Source of the DNA: an uncultured Bacteroidia bacterium
GTDB lineage: Bacteria; Bacteroidota; Bacteroidia; Bacteroidales; F082
Direction of reading: 5' to 3'
DNA: 64,000 bases
Assembly: GCA_902802535.1 (NCBI GenBank)
Contig: CADCML010000003.1
Location: 80,272-144,271, forward strand
Shown: positions 41,321 to 50,583 of the stretch, piece by piece
Layout of the letters: every line of letters starts with the position of its first letter
Numbering within the stretch: the stretch's first letter is position 1
Position numbers and translations under genes: made by a program
The notes under the pieces: model-generated
The model's input: the letters and a program-made list of their open reading frames with translations, nothing else
The model's database searches: none
What the model was told of the DNA's origin: nothing

Positions 41321-44125
41321 ATGAACTCACACCATACCACTTTGGAAACCGACGGGGACTTATTCAGCGGCTTGGATGAAGCCACAATAGAACAGCCGAA
41401 GCCCGTTTCATACGACAAGATTATCGAGACCCGAAAAAACGCCAACTTCGCAGCCGAAAGCTTCGAGGCTTTGGATGAGGTGCAACTTGTCGAGAAAAAG
41501 GCCGAAACGGAGCCTCTGGAGCAGCCCAAAGTGGAGGAAAAACCAAAAATCGAGTATCACGCCCATCCCATCGAGGAGGTGAAGGAGGCCGCCAAGCAAT
41601 ATTTCCACGGCGATGCCTTGGCCGGTGACGTATGGGCCAACAAATACGCCCTCAAGGACAGCGACGGCAACACCTACGAACTGACACCCGACGAGATGCA
41701 CCACCGCATCGCCCGCGAGATAGCCCGCATCGAGAGGAAATATGCCAACCCGATGAAGGAAGAGGAGATTTACGAGGTACTGAAGGACTTCCGTTACATC
41801 GTGCCTCAAGGCAGCCCCATGACGGGCATCGGCAACGACTTCCAGATTTCGTCGCTGTCGAATTGTTTCGTCATCGGCAACAACGGCGACTCCGACTCCT
41901 ACGGCGGTATCATGAAGACCGACCAGGAGCAGGTGCAGCTGATGAAACGTCGCGGCGGCGTGGGTCACGACTTGTCGCACCTTCGCCCCACGGGCAGCCC
42001 GGTGAAAAACTGCGCTTTAACCTCCACCGGTGTGGTGCCTTTCATGGAACGCTTCTCCAACTCCACCAAAGAGGTGGCCCAAGACGGCCGTCGCGGCGCC
42101 CTGATGATGACCATCAGCATCAAGCACCCCGACTCGGAAGCTTTCATCGACGCGAAGATGACTCAAGGCAAAATCACCAACGCCAATGTTTCGGTGCGCC
42201 TCACCGATGAGTTCATGCAATGCGTCAAGGAAGGTAAGCCTTTCATCCAGCAATATCCCATCGACTCGCCCAATCCGAAAATCACCAAGGAAGTGGATGC
42301 CCGCGCCTTGTGGAACAAGATTATCCACAACGCATGGAAGTCGGCTGAGCCTGGTGTGATGTTTTGGGACACCATCATCCGCGAATCCATCCCCGACTGC
42401 TACGCCGACCTTGGTTTCAAGACCTTGAGCACCAATCCCTGTGGTGAGATTCCGCTCTGTGCCTACGACAGCTGCCGACTTTTGGCCATCAACCTTTACA
42501 GCTATGTCGACAACCCGTTCACGCCCGAAGCACGTTTTAACCACCAACTCTTTTCGAAGCATGTGGCCATCGCCCAACGCATGATGGACGACATCGTAGA
42601 CCTTGAAATCGAGAAGGTGGACACGATTTTGGCCAAAATCGAAGCCGATCCCGAAGAAGACGAGGTGAAACGCACCGAAATCAACCTTTGGAAACACATC
42701 AAAGAGAAGTGCCTGCAAGGACGGCGCACGGGCATCGGCATCACCGCCGAGGGTGACATGCTGGCCGCTTTGGGCAAACGCTATGCCTCCGACGAAGCCA
42801 TCGCCTTCTCGACTGAAATACAGAAACTTTTGGCTTACAATGCCTATAAATCGTCGGTCAACTTGGCCGAAGAACGCGGCAAATTCCCCATGTACGATCC
42901 CAAACGTGAGGAAAACAACCCTTTCATCAAGCGGATGCGCGCTTTGGACGAGGACCTTTACCAGAAGATGATTCGTGTGGGTCGGCGCAACGTCGCCATG
43001 CTGACCATCGCACCTACGGGCACCGTCAGCATCTGCACCCAGACCACCTCGGGCATCGAGCCCGTCTTCATGGTGGCCTACAAACGCCGCCGCAAGGTGA
43101 ACCCCAACGACAAGGACGTCCACGTGACCTTCACCGACGTGACGGGCAACTCGTTTGAGGAATACAACGTGTTCCACCACAAGTTCATCACATGGCTCGA
43201 AGTGAACGGTTACAATGTGGATGAGGTGCTGCATTATGACGACGAAAAACTCAACGCCGTCATTGCACAATCACCTTATTATAAAGCCACTGCCAACGAC
43301 ATCGACTGGGTGAACAAGGTGAAGATGCAAGGCTCGATGCAGAAATGGGTTGACCACAGCATCAGCGTAACGGTGAACGTACCGAAAGAGACAACCGAGG
43401 AGCTCGTCAGCCAAATTTACATGACCGCCTGGGAAAGTGGATGCAAAGGCATGACCATCTACCGCGACGGCTCGCGCGACGGCGTACTGGTTTCGAAAGA
43501 CGAAAAGAAAGACGGCTCTTCGACAGGCTCAGGCTCAAAAGAAGCCAAGGCGCAAGGCAACGCCCGTCCCGACGACATCCACGAGAATTCCGCCCCGCCT
43601 CGCCCGAAGGAGCTGGAATGTGATGTAGTGCGTTTCCAGAACAACTACGAGAAATGGATTGCCTTCGTGGGCATACTTCATGGCAAACCTTACGAGATTT
43701 TCCTCGGCAAGGCCGAAGGTTTCTTCCTGCCGCCGTATGTCGATAAGGGTGTGATTATCAAGGAGAAAATCAAAGGCGAGTCCTCGCGCTACGACTTCCG
43801 CTACACCGACAAGGACGGCTACGAAGTGATGATGCAGGGACTGTCGCGCTCGTTCAACAAGGAATACTGGAACTACGCCAAGTTGATTTCTGGCATTTTG
43901 CGCCACGGAATGCCCATCCAATATGTGATTGAACTGGTGCAAAACCTCAACGTGGAGGAAGACAGCATCAACACATGGAAGAACGGCATTGCCCGTGCAC
44001 TGAAGAAATACGTCCCCGATGGCGTGGTCGACGAAAAAGAAAAATGCCCCACCTGCGGTGAGAAGCTCGTCTTCGAGGACGGCTGCAAGCACTGCCGCAA
44101 CTGCGGCTACTCCAAATGCGGGTAA
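41321..44125 (+). CDS. nrdJ: Adenosylcobalamin-dependent (class II) ribonucleotide reductase
   Basis: A 934-residue class II reductase that makes deoxyribonucleotides using adenosylcobalamin. SNCFVIGNNGDSDSYGGIMKTD contains Cys182 of the redox pair; NPCGEIPLCAYDSC holds the radical cysteine region (Cys374/Cys380). RRGGVGHDLSHLRPTGSPVKN and TIAPTGTVSICTQTTSGIEPVF are further active-site blocks. A C-terminal zinc-ribbon-like module (CPTCGEKL, CKHCRNCGYSKCG) is typical. The first ~75 residues form a charged extension (KAETEPLEQPKVEEKPKIEY). No cobalamin riboswitch is visible upstream. Its presence makes B12 acquisition essential unless another reductase exists elsewhere. Confidence 0.96.
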   Translation: MNSHHTTLETDGDLFSGLDEATIEQPKPVSYDKIIETRKNANFAAESFEALDEVQLVEKKAETEPLEQPKVEEKPKIEYHAHPIEEVKEAAKQYFHGDALAGDVWANKYALKDSDGNTYELTPDEMHHRIAREIARIERKYANPMKEEEIYEVLKDFRYIVPQGSPMTGIGNDFQISSLSNCFVIGNNGDSDSYGGIMKTDQEQVQLMKRRGGVGHDLSHLRPTGSPVKNCALTSTGVVPFMERFSNSTKEVAQDGRRGALMMTISIKHPDSEAFIDAKMTQGKITNANVSVRLTDEFMQCVKEGKPFIQQYPIDSPNPKITKEVDARALWNKIIHNAWKSAEPGVMFWDTIIRESIPDCYADLGFKTLSTNPCGEIPLCAYDSCRLLAINLYSYVDNPFTPEARFNHQLFSKHVAIAQRMMDDIVDLEIEKVDTILAKIEADPEEDEVKRTEINLWKHIKEKCLQGRRTGIGITAEGDMLAALGKRYASDEAIAFSTEIQKLLAYNAYKSSVNLAEERGKFPMYDPKREENNPFIKRMRALDEDLYQKMIRVGRRNVAMLTIAPTGTVSICTQTTSGIEPVFMVAYKRRRKVNPNDKDVHVTFTDVTGNSFEEYNVFHHKFITWLEVNGYNVDEVLHYDDEKLNAVIAQSPYYKATANDIDWVNKVKMQGSMQKWVDHSISVTVNVPKETTEELVSQIYMTAWESGCKGMTIYRDGSRDGVLVSKDEKKDGSSTGSGSKEAKAQGNARPDDIHENSAPPRPKELECDVVRFQNNYEKWIAFVGILHGKPYEIFLGKAEGFFLPPYVDKGVIIKEKIKGESSRYDFRYTDKDGYEVMMQGLSRSFNKEYWNYAKLISGILRHGMPIQYVIELVQNLNVEEDSINTWKNGIARALKKYVPDGVVDEKEKCPTCGEKLVFEDGCKHCRNCGYSKCG

Positions 44126-44166
44126 GCTAAGACAGAAACAGTTGTTTTTTTATCTTCATAATGGCG

Positions 44167-44200
44167 GGTCGCCGGTGCTCTTGTGCCGGCGACCATTTTT
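44167..44200 (+). terminator. nrdJ terminator
   Basis: GGTCGCCGG (44167-44175), 10-base loop, CCGGCGACC (44186-44194), then ATTTTTT. A strong perfect 9-bp GC stem. Confidence 0.85.
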
Positions 44201-44219
44201 TGGATTCCCTTCAGGAATC

Positions 44220-44987
44220 TCACAATTGGAACAAAGCCTTTGCATTAGCCGTCGTAGCAGCAGCCAATTCCTCAACGGGAATTTGTAAGATTTCTGCAAT
44301 CTTTTGCGCCGTATGAACCAAAAAAGCCGGCTCATTGCGCTTGCCGCGACAGGGAACGGGAGCCAAATAAGGCGCATCGGTTTCCAAAACGATTCTATCC
44401 AAGGGCAAGTTGGGCAGATAATCTTTCAAGCCACAATTCTTGTAGGTCGTCACGCCGCCCAAACCGAGGTGGAAGCCCAAATCAAGGTAGACTCTCGCTT
44501 CGTCTTCTATCCCTGTGAAACAATGCATGATGCCATGTAAACCGCCATCCTGCTTGTGTTCAAGGATTTTCACCATCTTGTCGAAGGCATTGCGGCAGTG
44601 GATGGAGAGCGGTAGTCCAAGTTGTTTCGCCCAGTTGAGTTGGGTCTCGAAAGTGTCGATTTGCTGCTTCTCGAAAGTCGCGTCCCAATAGAAATCAAGA
44701 CCGACCTCCCCTACTCCGACATAAATGCCTCGTTCCAGTTCCTTTTCCATCTGACTCAGCACTTGCTTGTAGTCCTCTTTGACTTCTTCAGGTTGTAGGC
44801 CCATCATCGCGCGAGTACAGTCGGGATATTGCTCATGCAATTCGAGCATTGGCGCGATGGTCGAGGCATCTACATTGGGCAGGAGCATCATTTTTACTCC
44901 TGCTTCCAATGCTCGTTGGATGGCCTCGTTACGGTCAAGGCTGAACTGGTGGTCGTAAACGTGAGTATGGGTATCGACGAAATACAT
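44220..44987 (-). CDS. tatD: TatD family metal-dependent hydrolase
   Basis: A 255-residue TIM-barrel hydrolase. MYFVDTHTHVYD gives the first metal histidines. GVGEVGLDFYWD, LPLSIHCRNAFDKMVKIL, GIMHCFTGIEDEA and RIVLETDAPYLAP are the remaining conserved blocks. TatD proteins act as DNases or related phosphohydrolases involved in DNA quality control. The frame starts at TTG 44993, but ATG 44987 is natural and lies two bases after the hflX stop. It is the last gene of the trpS-hflX-tatD transcript and converges on nrdJ. Confidence 0.92.
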   Translation of the reverse strand: MYFVDTHTHVYDHQFSLDRNEAIQRALEAGVKMMLLPNVDASTIAPMLELHEQYPDCTRAMMGLQPEEVKEDYKQVLSQMEKELERGIYVGVGEVGLDFYWDATFEKQQIDTFETQLNWAKQLGLPLSIHCRNAFDKMVKILEHKQDGGLHGIMHCFTGIEDEARVYLDLGFHLGLGGVTTYKNCGLKDYLPNLPLDRIVLETDAPYLAPVPCRGKRNEPAFLVHTAQKIAEILQIPVEELAAATTANAKALFQL

Positions 44988-44989
44988 AA

Positions 44990-46183
44990 TCAATACAAGA
45001 AATTATCATACGGATACCGTATCGCGTGCATATCGCGAATCTCTTTGTAAAGCAAATCCCTAAACTCCTGATAGTTGTCGCGGTTTTTGGCAGAGATGAA
45101 GATGCAGTTGTCGTTCATCTTGGCCATCCAGGTCTGTTTCAGTTCCTCATATGAGACATTACGCTTGGTGGGCGGAGTGAGGTCATCGGGGTCTTTCTCC
45201 TCCCAAGTGTAGGCATCGATTTTGTTGAAAACAACGATGGTCTTCTTGTCGGCGCAGCCCAACTCGGCCAAGGTTTGGTTCACCACCTCCATCTGCGCCT
45301 CGAAGTCGGGATGCGAAATGTCAACGACATGGAGCAGGATGTCCGACTCGCGTACCTCGTCCAAAGTCGACTTAAACGACTCCACCAAATGATGCGGCAA
45401 CTTGCGGATAAATCCCACTGTATCAGACAATAGGAACGGCAAATTCTCCACCACCACCTTGCGCACAGTCGTGTCGAGCGTGGCGAAAAGCTTGTTCTCG
45501 GTATAGACCTCCGACTTGCTCAACAGGTTCATAATCGTGGATTTGCCCACGTTGGTATAGCCAACGAGCGCCACACGCACCAATTTACCACGGTTCTTGC
45601 GCTGCACGGTCTTCTGCATGTCGATTTCCTTCAGTTTCTCCTTCAAGAGCGCAATGCGGTCCAAAATCAGTCGACGGTCGGTCTCAATTTGGGTTTCACC
45701 CGGACCGCGCATTCCGATACCACCGCGTTGGCGTTCCAAGTGTGTCCACATGCGGGTCAAGCGAGGCAAAAGGTATTGGTATTGCGCCAGTTCCACCTGC
45801 GCCTTAGCGTGTGCCGTGTGTGCATTGGAGGCGAAAATGTCGAGAATCAAACTCGTGCGGTCGAGGACACGGCACTCCAAGGCCTGCTCCATGTTGCGGG
45901 CTTGGGTCGCGCTCAGTTCGTCGTCGATGACGGCAATCTCGATGTTCTCCGCCTTGATGTACTGGTGAATCTCCTCCAACTTGCCTGAGCCTAAATAAGT
46001 TACGCTGCTCGGATGATCCATGGCCTGCACGAAACGTGCCACGGGCACGCCGCCAGCCGTTTCGAGCAAAAACGCCAGTTCGTCCAAATATTCGTCGGTA
46101 CGCTCGCGGCCTTGCTTTTTCGAGGCCACAGCAATCAGCACTGCCCTTTCGGGAATTTTTTCGTATGTGATAAAGTCGCCCAT
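44990..46183 (-). CDS. hflX: GTPase HflX
   Basis: A 397-residue ribosome-associated GTPase that splits stalled 70S ribosomes. The N-terminal HflX domain contains VTYLGSGKLEEIHQYI and LDIFASNAHTAHAKAQVELAQYQYLLPRL. The GTPase domain has G1 GYTNVGKST (208-216), G3 DTVGFIRKLPHHLVESFKSTL and G4 FNKID. GGIGMRGPGETQIETDRR is a strict family signature. Its ATG overlaps the trpS stop by one base (TAATG), and its stop is two bases from tatD, so all three are translationally linked. Confidence 0.95.
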   Translation of the reverse strand: MGDFITYEKIPERAVLIAVASKKQGRERTDEYLDELAFLLETAGGVPVARFVQAMDHPSSVTYLGSGKLEEIHQYIKAENIEIAVIDDELSATQARNMEQALECRVLDRTSLILDIFASNAHTAHAKAQVELAQYQYLLPRLTRMWTHLERQRGGIGMRGPGETQIETDRRLILDRIALLKEKLKEIDMQKTVQRKNRGKLVRVALVGYTNVGKSTIMNLLSKSEVYTENKLFATLDTTVRKVVVENLPFLLSDTVGFIRKLPHHLVESFKSTLDEVRESDILLHVVDISHPDFEAQMEVVNQTLAELGCADKKTIVVFNKIDAYTWEEKDPDDLTPPTKRNVSYEELKQTWMAKMNDNCIFISAKNRDNYQEFRDLLYKEIRDMHAIRYPYDNFLY

Positions 46184-47178
46184 TAGTATTGTCTAAATCC
46201 AATAATTTTCCTCACCTCATTCAAAGTCTTCGCCGCGCTCTCGCGGGCCTTTTCGGCACCCATGCGGGCGATGCGGTTGAGTCTTTCTTCGTCAGAGGAA
46301 AACTCCACGATGCGCTCACGGATGGGCGCGATGGTTTTCACCAAGTCGTCGGCCAACTGTTTCTTCATGTCGCCATAGCGAATGGAGCAGTCGTTCCATT
46401 TCTCATCGAAGTATTTCACCGTTTCGGGCTCACTGACGATATTCATCATCGTGAAGAGATTTTGAATCACCTCGGGCTTGGGACTGTTGGGCTCGGTCGG
46501 ACCGCTGTCGGTAACGGCACGCATCACCTTCTTGCGCATGGTCTTTTCGTCCTCGAAGAGATAGATGCAGTTGCCATCGCTCTTGCCCATCTTGCCGCTG
46601 CCGTCCAATCCCGGCACCTTGATGGCATCGCCACCGAAGTAGTAATTTTGCGGTTCGGGGAAGAAGTCCACCTTATATATATTATTGAAACGGCGGGCGC
46701 ACTTGCGGGCCATCTCCATGTTCTGTTCTTGGTCCTTGCCCACGGGCACCCATTTGGCGCGGTGTTGCAGAATGTCGGCGGCCATGAGAGTCGGATAGGT
46801 GAAGAGGCCGGCGTTCACATTATCAGGCTGTTGGCGAGCCTTTTCCTTGAAGGTCGTCACGCGGCCCAGCTCACCGATGTAGGCGTTCATGTTGAAATAG
46901 AGATACAACTCAATCGTCTCAGGCACATCACTTTGGATGTAGATGGTGGCCTTTTCAGGGTCGATGCCGCAGGCGAGGTATTCGGCCAAGATAGTGCGGG
47001 CCGATTTCTGTATGTTTTCAGGCGTGGGATGCGTGGTCAACGAATGCCAGTCGGCAATGAAGAAGTAGCAGTTGTAGTCTTCCTGCATCTTCACAAAACT
47101 GCGCACGGCGCCATAATAATTGCCAAGGTGAAGGTTTCCTGTGGGGCGAATGCCGCTCAAAACGATGTCTTTTGCCAT
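46183..47178 (-). CDS. trpS: Tryptophan-tRNA ligase
   Basis: A 331-residue class I synthetase that charges tRNA-Trp. VLSGIRPTGNLHLGNYYGAV carries the HIGH-type motif and GSGKMGKSDGN the KMSKS motif. ADWHSLTTH, NAGLFTYPTLMAADIL and VPVGKDQEQNMEMAR are further TrpRS blocks. ATG 47178 (MAKDIVLSG) follows a promoter at 47204-47197, excluding the frame extension to 47199. It heads the trpS-hflX-tatD operon. Nothing here suggests tryptophan attenuation of this gene. Confidence 0.95.
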   Translation of the reverse strand: MAKDIVLSGIRPTGNLHLGNYYGAVRSFVKMQEDYNCYFFIADWHSLTTHPTPENIQKSARTILAEYLACGIDPEKATIYIQSDVPETIELYLYFNMNAYIGELGRVTTFKEKARQQPDNVNAGLFTYPTLMAADILQHRAKWVPVGKDQEQNMEMARKCARRFNNIYKVDFFPEPQNYYFGGDAIKVPGLDGSGKMGKSDGNCIYLFEDEKTMRKKVMRAVTDSGPTEPNSPKPEVIQNLFTMMNIVSEPETVKYFDEKWNDCSIRYGDMKKQLADDLVKTIAPIRERIVEFSSDEERLNRIARMGAEKARESAAKTLNEVRKIIGFRQY

Positions 47179-47196
47179 AGTTCTAGAATTTGGTTG

Positions 47197-47204
47197 CAAA
47201 AGTA
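47197..47204 (-). promoter_or_regulatory. trpS operon promoter, -7 element
   Basis: The minus strand reads TACTTTTG 19 bases before ATG 47178. Confidence 0.5.
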
Positions 47205-47209
47205 AGAAA

Positions 47210-47236
47210 AAAAGCCCGCTCTAAGAGCAGGCTTTT
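47210..47236 (-). terminator. rng terminator
   Basis: AAAAGCCTGCTC (minus strand, 47236-47225), loop TTA, GAGCGGGCTTTT (47221-47210), followed by more Ts. One mismatch. It ends the rng transcript just before the trpS promoter. Confidence 0.8.
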
Positions 47237-47285
47237 CGAGGTTTTTTTGTGGCAGCACTTCCTTTGGCAGGCTCAGGAATCTCCT

Positions 47286-48878
47286 TTAGAGCTTGATGTC
47301 GTCGCCGTTGGCGTTTTGGAAGTTGTACTGCAGCATGTGGAACTCGGGCATCGACTGCACCTTGAATTTCTTGCCGTATTTCTTCATCCATTTGCGACGA
47401 ATCGAAAACAGCCCGTCTATGCAGAGATAAGAATAAATGAAGGGATGCACCTGCAAGGTCAGATGATTCTCGTTCTGGTCGACGAGGAGGTACTTGAGGT
47501 GGTTTTCGATTTCGTCGATGAAGAGGATGGCGGGGCGGATTTTGCCTTCACCGTCGCAGACGGGGCATTTCTCCTGCACTTGCACCTCGGTCTCAGGACG
47601 CACACGCTGTCGTGTGATTTGGATGAGGCCAAACTTGGTGGCGGGCAGAATGTTGTGCTTGGCGCGGTCGTGCGACATGGCTTCAACCAGCACGTCAAAC
47701 AGTTCCTTGCGGTGTTTGGCTTCATGCATGTCGATGAAGTCGACGATGATGATGCCGCCCATGTCGCGCAGCCGCAGCTGTCGGGCGATTTCCTTGGCGG
47801 CCATGACGTTCACCTCGAAGGCGTTGTCCTCTTGCGAGTTCTCCTTGTTCAAGCGATGGCCACTGTTGACGTCGATGACGTGCATGGCCTCGGTGTGTTC
47901 GATGATGAGGTAGACACCGTTTTTGATGGTGACCACGCGACCGAAAAAGCCTTTGATTTGCTTGGTGACGTTATAAAAGTCGAAGATGGGGTCCTTGCCT
48001 TTATAAAGTTGCACGATTTCAGCCTTTTTCGGTGCGAAGGCCTTGATGTTGTTCTGGATTTCTTCATAGAGTTTCTCGTCGTTCACATGGATGTTGTTGA
48101 ACGACTCGTTGAGCAAATCGCGCAGCATGACGCTGGTTTGGTCCATCTCGCTAACCATCTTGCCGAAGTTGGTCATCTTCTTCATCTCAATGGTGCATTG
48201 CTCCCATTTGGAGATGAGTGACCTAAGGTCGGCATCAAGGTCGGCCACCTTCTTGCCTTCGGCGACGGTGCGGATGATGACGCCGTAGTTGGCGGGCTTG
48301 ATGCTCTGGATCAGTCGGCGCAAGCGGTTGCGTTCCTCGCTGCTGCGGATTTTTTGCGATACCGAAATGCGGTTGGAGAAGGGGACGAGGACGAGGTAAC
48401 GGCCTGCAAACGAGATTTCTGCCGTAATTCTCGGTCCCTTGGTGTGGATGGGCTCTTTGGCGATTTGCACGGGCAACAGGTCGCCCACAGCAAGCCAATC
48501 GCCGATTTTGCCGTTCTTTGGCAGGTCGGGCTCAAGCTTGAGCTTGTCCATGGCCACATCGTCGCCGGCCACGACCTGTTTCTTGTACTTGATTAGCGAG
48601 CTGGCCTGCATGCCGAGGTCGAGATAGTGCAAGAAGGCCTCCTTGGGATAGCCCACGTCAACAAAGGCTGCGTTGAGGCCCGGCAGGATTTTCTTCACCT
48701 TGCCCAAATAAACATCACCAACCGCAAACTGGTTGTTGGTCTTTTCTCTGTGAAGTTCGACAAGTATGTTGTCCTCCAGAAGAGCGATGTCAACCTCCGA
48801 AGCGTGCGAATTGATGACCAAATCGCGCGTCACTGTCTTCTCTTCCAATGCAACCTCTTGCTGTTGTTCTTCAGACAT
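47286..48878 (-). CDS. rng: Ribonuclease E/G family endoribonuclease
   Basis: A 530-residue endoribonuclease. An S1 RNA-binding domain occupies about residues 38-125 (VGDVYLGKVKKILPGLNAAFVDVGYPKEAFLHYLDLG). The catalytic DNase I-like domain has HVIDVNSGH and GGIIIVDFIDM (magnesium-binding aspartates). CPVCDGEGKI is the zinc-link motif. The C-terminal degradosome scaffold of RNase E is absent, so it is RNase G-sized. It processes rRNA precursors and turns over mRNA. The gene lies downstream of hup and the 29-residue gene, separated by a terminator-like hairpin. Confidence 0.93.
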   Translation of the reverse strand: MSEEQQQEVALEEKTVTRDLVINSHASEVDIALLEDNILVELHREKTNNQFAVGDVYLGKVKKILPGLNAAFVDVGYPKEAFLHYLDLGMQASSLIKYKKQVVAGDDVAMDKLKLEPDLPKNGKIGDWLAVGDLLPVQIAKEPIHTKGPRITAEISFAGRYLVLVPFSNRISVSQKIRSSEERNRLRRLIQSIKPANYGVIIRTVAEGKKVADLDADLRSLISKWEQCTIEMKKMTNFGKMVSEMDQTSVMLRDLLNESFNNIHVNDEKLYEEIQNNIKAFAPKKAEIVQLYKGKDPIFDFYNVTKQIKGFFGRVVTIKNGVYLIIEHTEAMHVIDVNSGHRLNKENSQEDNAFEVNVMAAKEIARQLRLRDMGGIIIVDFIDMHEAKHRKELFDVLVEAMSHDRAKHNILPATKFGLIQITRQRVRPETEVQVQEKCPVCDGEGKIRPAILFIDEIENHLKYLLVDQNENHLTLQVHPFIYSYLCIDGLFSIRRKWMKKYGKKFKVQSMPEFHMLQYNFQNANGDDIKL

Positions 48879-48918
48879 AGTGTTTTACTTTGGGGTTAAC
48901 AATTTGATTGATAAAACA

Positions 48919-48955
48919 ATAACACAACATCGGGATTTCACCGACGCTGTGTTAT
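48919..48955 (-). terminator. Terminator-like hairpin after the hup transcript
   Basis: ATAACACA (48919-48926) pairs with TGTGTTAT (48948-48955), continued by an imperfect inner stem ACATCGG/CCGACGC around a 7-base loop. On the minus strand it is followed by TGTTTT. Confidence 0.6.
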
Positions 48956-48981
48956 CATTCTTGTTTAGGCTCAAGAAGAGC

Positions 48982-49071
48982 TTATTTCTTCTTGTGTCTG
49001 TCCTTTCTCAAGCGTTTTTTGCGCTTGTGTGTCGACATCTTGTGTCTTTTGTGTTTCTTACCGTTTGGCAT
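48982..49071 (-). CDS. 29-residue AURKAIP1/COX24-domain (ribosome-associated) protein
   Basis: A very short gene encoding 29 residues, starting MPNGKKHKRHKMSTHKRK and ending in RHKKK: almost entirely lysine, arginine and histidine. This matches the AURKAIP1/COX24-domain peptides conserved across Bacteroidetes, whose mitochondrial relative (mS38) sits in the small ribosomal subunit. Binding to rRNA is therefore likely. It begins 26 bases after hup on the same strand and probably shares its transcript. Confidence 0.78.
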   Translation of the reverse strand: MPNGKKHKRHKMSTHKRKKRLRKDRHKKK

Positions 49072-49097
49072 AGTATAAGGATTTTACTAGTTGTTTC

Positions 49098-49370
49098 TTA
49101 CTTGACAGCGTTCATGAAGGTCTTGGCAGGCTTGAAGGCCGGAATCTTATGGGCCGGGATGGTGATGGCGATGTTCTTGCCAATATTACGGCCAGTCTTC
49201 TCAGCTCTCGTCTTGATGATGAAGCTGCCGAAGCCTCTCAAATAAACGTTTTCACCTTTGGCCATGGAGCTCTTTACAACTTCCATGAAATTTTCAACAA
49301 CATTCTGGACAGCACCTTTTTCAATGCCGGTCTTGCTTGCGATTTCAGCAACGATTTCTGCTTTAGTCAT
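49098..49370 (-). CDS. hup: HU-family DNA-binding protein
   Basis: A 90-residue nucleoid protein. MTKAEIVAEIASKTGIEKGAVQNVVENFMEVVKSSM is the helical dimerisation body. GENVYLRGFGSFIIKTRAEKTGRN leads into the DNA-binding arm GKNIAITIPAHKIPAFKPAKTF, with the arm-tip proline in TIPAHKIPAF. It binds and bends DNA without strong sequence specificity. Its promoter is at 49427-49420. The order hup, short basic peptide, rng next to divergent mutY is a familiar Bacteroidetes arrangement. Confidence 0.95.
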   Translation of the reverse strand: MTKAEIVAEIASKTGIEKGAVQNVVENFMEVVKSSMAKGENVYLRGFGSFIIKTRAEKTGRNIGKNIAITIPAHKIPAFKPAKTFMNAVK

Positions 49371-49419
49371 TTTTTCTCTTATTTTATAGTTAGTTATTAT
49401 GTTTGTTGTAAATTTGCGG

Positions 49420-49427
49420 CAAAGGTA
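49420..49427 (-). promoter_or_regulatory. hup promoter, -7 element
   Basis: The minus strand reads TACCTTTG, leaving a ~45-base leader before ATG 49370. Confidence 0.5.
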
Positions 49428-49513
49428 CGAACATTTTCGATACGTAGACCCAATTAATGCAATTTTTTTTCTTCTAATGAGTTATAAATAAAGAATTTCG
49501 CAGCAAAAAGGCG

Positions 49514-50563
49514 ATGAATCACATACAAGACACCTTAATTAATTGGTACGCCGCAAACCGTCGCGACCTGCCATGGCGACACGACCCGACACCTTATCAG
49601 GTGTGGATTTCAGAGGTCATCCTGCAACAAACACGGGTCAATCAGGGGTGGGAATACTACCTCCGCTTCGTCGGGAAATGGCCCACCGTAACCGACCTTG
49701 CCGCCGCCTCCGAAGAGGAAGTGCTGAAAATGTGGCAAGGGCTCGGCTATTACTCGCGTGCCCGCAACCTGCATACGTGCGCCAAACAGGTCGTGAAGCA
49801 ATACAGCGGAGCGTTCCCCGCCGATTTCGAGCAGCTCAGAAAACTGAAAGGCATCGGCGACTATACGGCTGCGGCCATTGCTTCCATTGCCTTCAACCTG
49901 CCCCATGCCGTGGTTGACGGGAATGTGTATCGCGTGTTGGCCCGCCTCTACGACATCGATACACCTATTAATATTAATGAGGGGCAAAAACTCTTTGCCC
50001 GCCTCGCCGACGAGCTCCTCAACCGCGAGCAACCCAGCCTCCACAACCAAGCCATGATGGAATTCGGCGCGTTGCACTGCACGCCCAAAAATCCCAACTG
50101 CCTGCTGTGCCCGCTGCAAGCCCAATGCCTCGCCTTCGCCCACCAAACCGTGATGCAACGTCCCGTGAAACTGCAAAAGCTGAAAGTCACGACTAGGTAT
50201 TTCAACTATTTGGTTATCAGAATTGAAGGCAGCATTTACCTCCACAAACGCAGCGATGACGACATCTGGAAAAACCTTTACGATTTTCCGTGCATTGAAA
50301 GCGAACAGCCGATGACGGTGGAAGAAGTCATAAGTTCGGAAAAGTTCGTTCATCTCATTGAAAACAAACATTTTACCATCATCAAGGTTTCACCAACTTT
50401 CACCCACAAACTGACCCATCGCACCATCCTTGCCCAGTTCATCGAAATAAAACTTGAACAAAAATTGTTGCAGATTGAAACAAAAGATTTAATTTTGGCC
50501 CGTGAAACGGAATTGGGTAGCTTCCCCATCCCTCGCTTAATCGACTTATACTTAAACACTTAA
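49514..50563 (+). CDS. mutY: A/G-specific adenine DNA glycosylase MutY
   Basis: A 349-residue base-excision enzyme that removes adenine paired with 8-oxoguanine. The catalytic glutamate lies in WISEVILQQTRVNQGW. The helix-hairpin-helix is LRKLKGIGDYTAAAI, with the catalytic aspartate in VVDGNVYRVLARL. The 4Fe-4S loop is C-x6-C-x2-C-x5-C (ALHCTPKNPNCLLCPLQAQC). The C-terminal domain (RYFNYLVIRIEGSIYLHKR) is the NUDIX-like 8-oxoG sensor. It heads a conserved mutY-ssb-gldE-gldD run. Confidence 0.96.
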   Translation: MNHIQDTLINWYAANRRDLPWRHDPTPYQVWISEVILQQTRVNQGWEYYLRFVGKWPTVTDLAAASEEEVLKMWQGLGYYSRARNLHTCAKQVVKQYSGAFPADFEQLRKLKGIGDYTAAAIASIAFNLPHAVVDGNVYRVLARLYDIDTPININEGQKLFARLADELLNREQPSLHNQAMMEFGALHCTPKNPNCLLCPLQAQCLAFAHQTVMQRPVKLQKLKVTTRYFNYLVIRIEGSIYLHKRSDDDIWKNLYDFPCIESEQPMTVEEVISSEKFVHLIENKHFTIIKVSPTFTHKLTHRTILAQFIEIKLEQKLLQIETKDLILARETELGSFPIPRLIDLYLNT

Positions 50564-50583
50564 ACTCTTAAAAAGACAGCAAC

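Noticed and set aside
42017-43270. Long open frame (417 codons) on the strand opposite nrdJ
   Set aside because: The sense strand has unmistakable ribonucleotide reductase motifs; the antisense product has no family resemblance. Similar long antisense frames opposite sdhA (23148-24401), pepP (32370-33554), the second M24 gene (33824-35017) and the TonB receptor (35386-36810) were rejected for the same reason.
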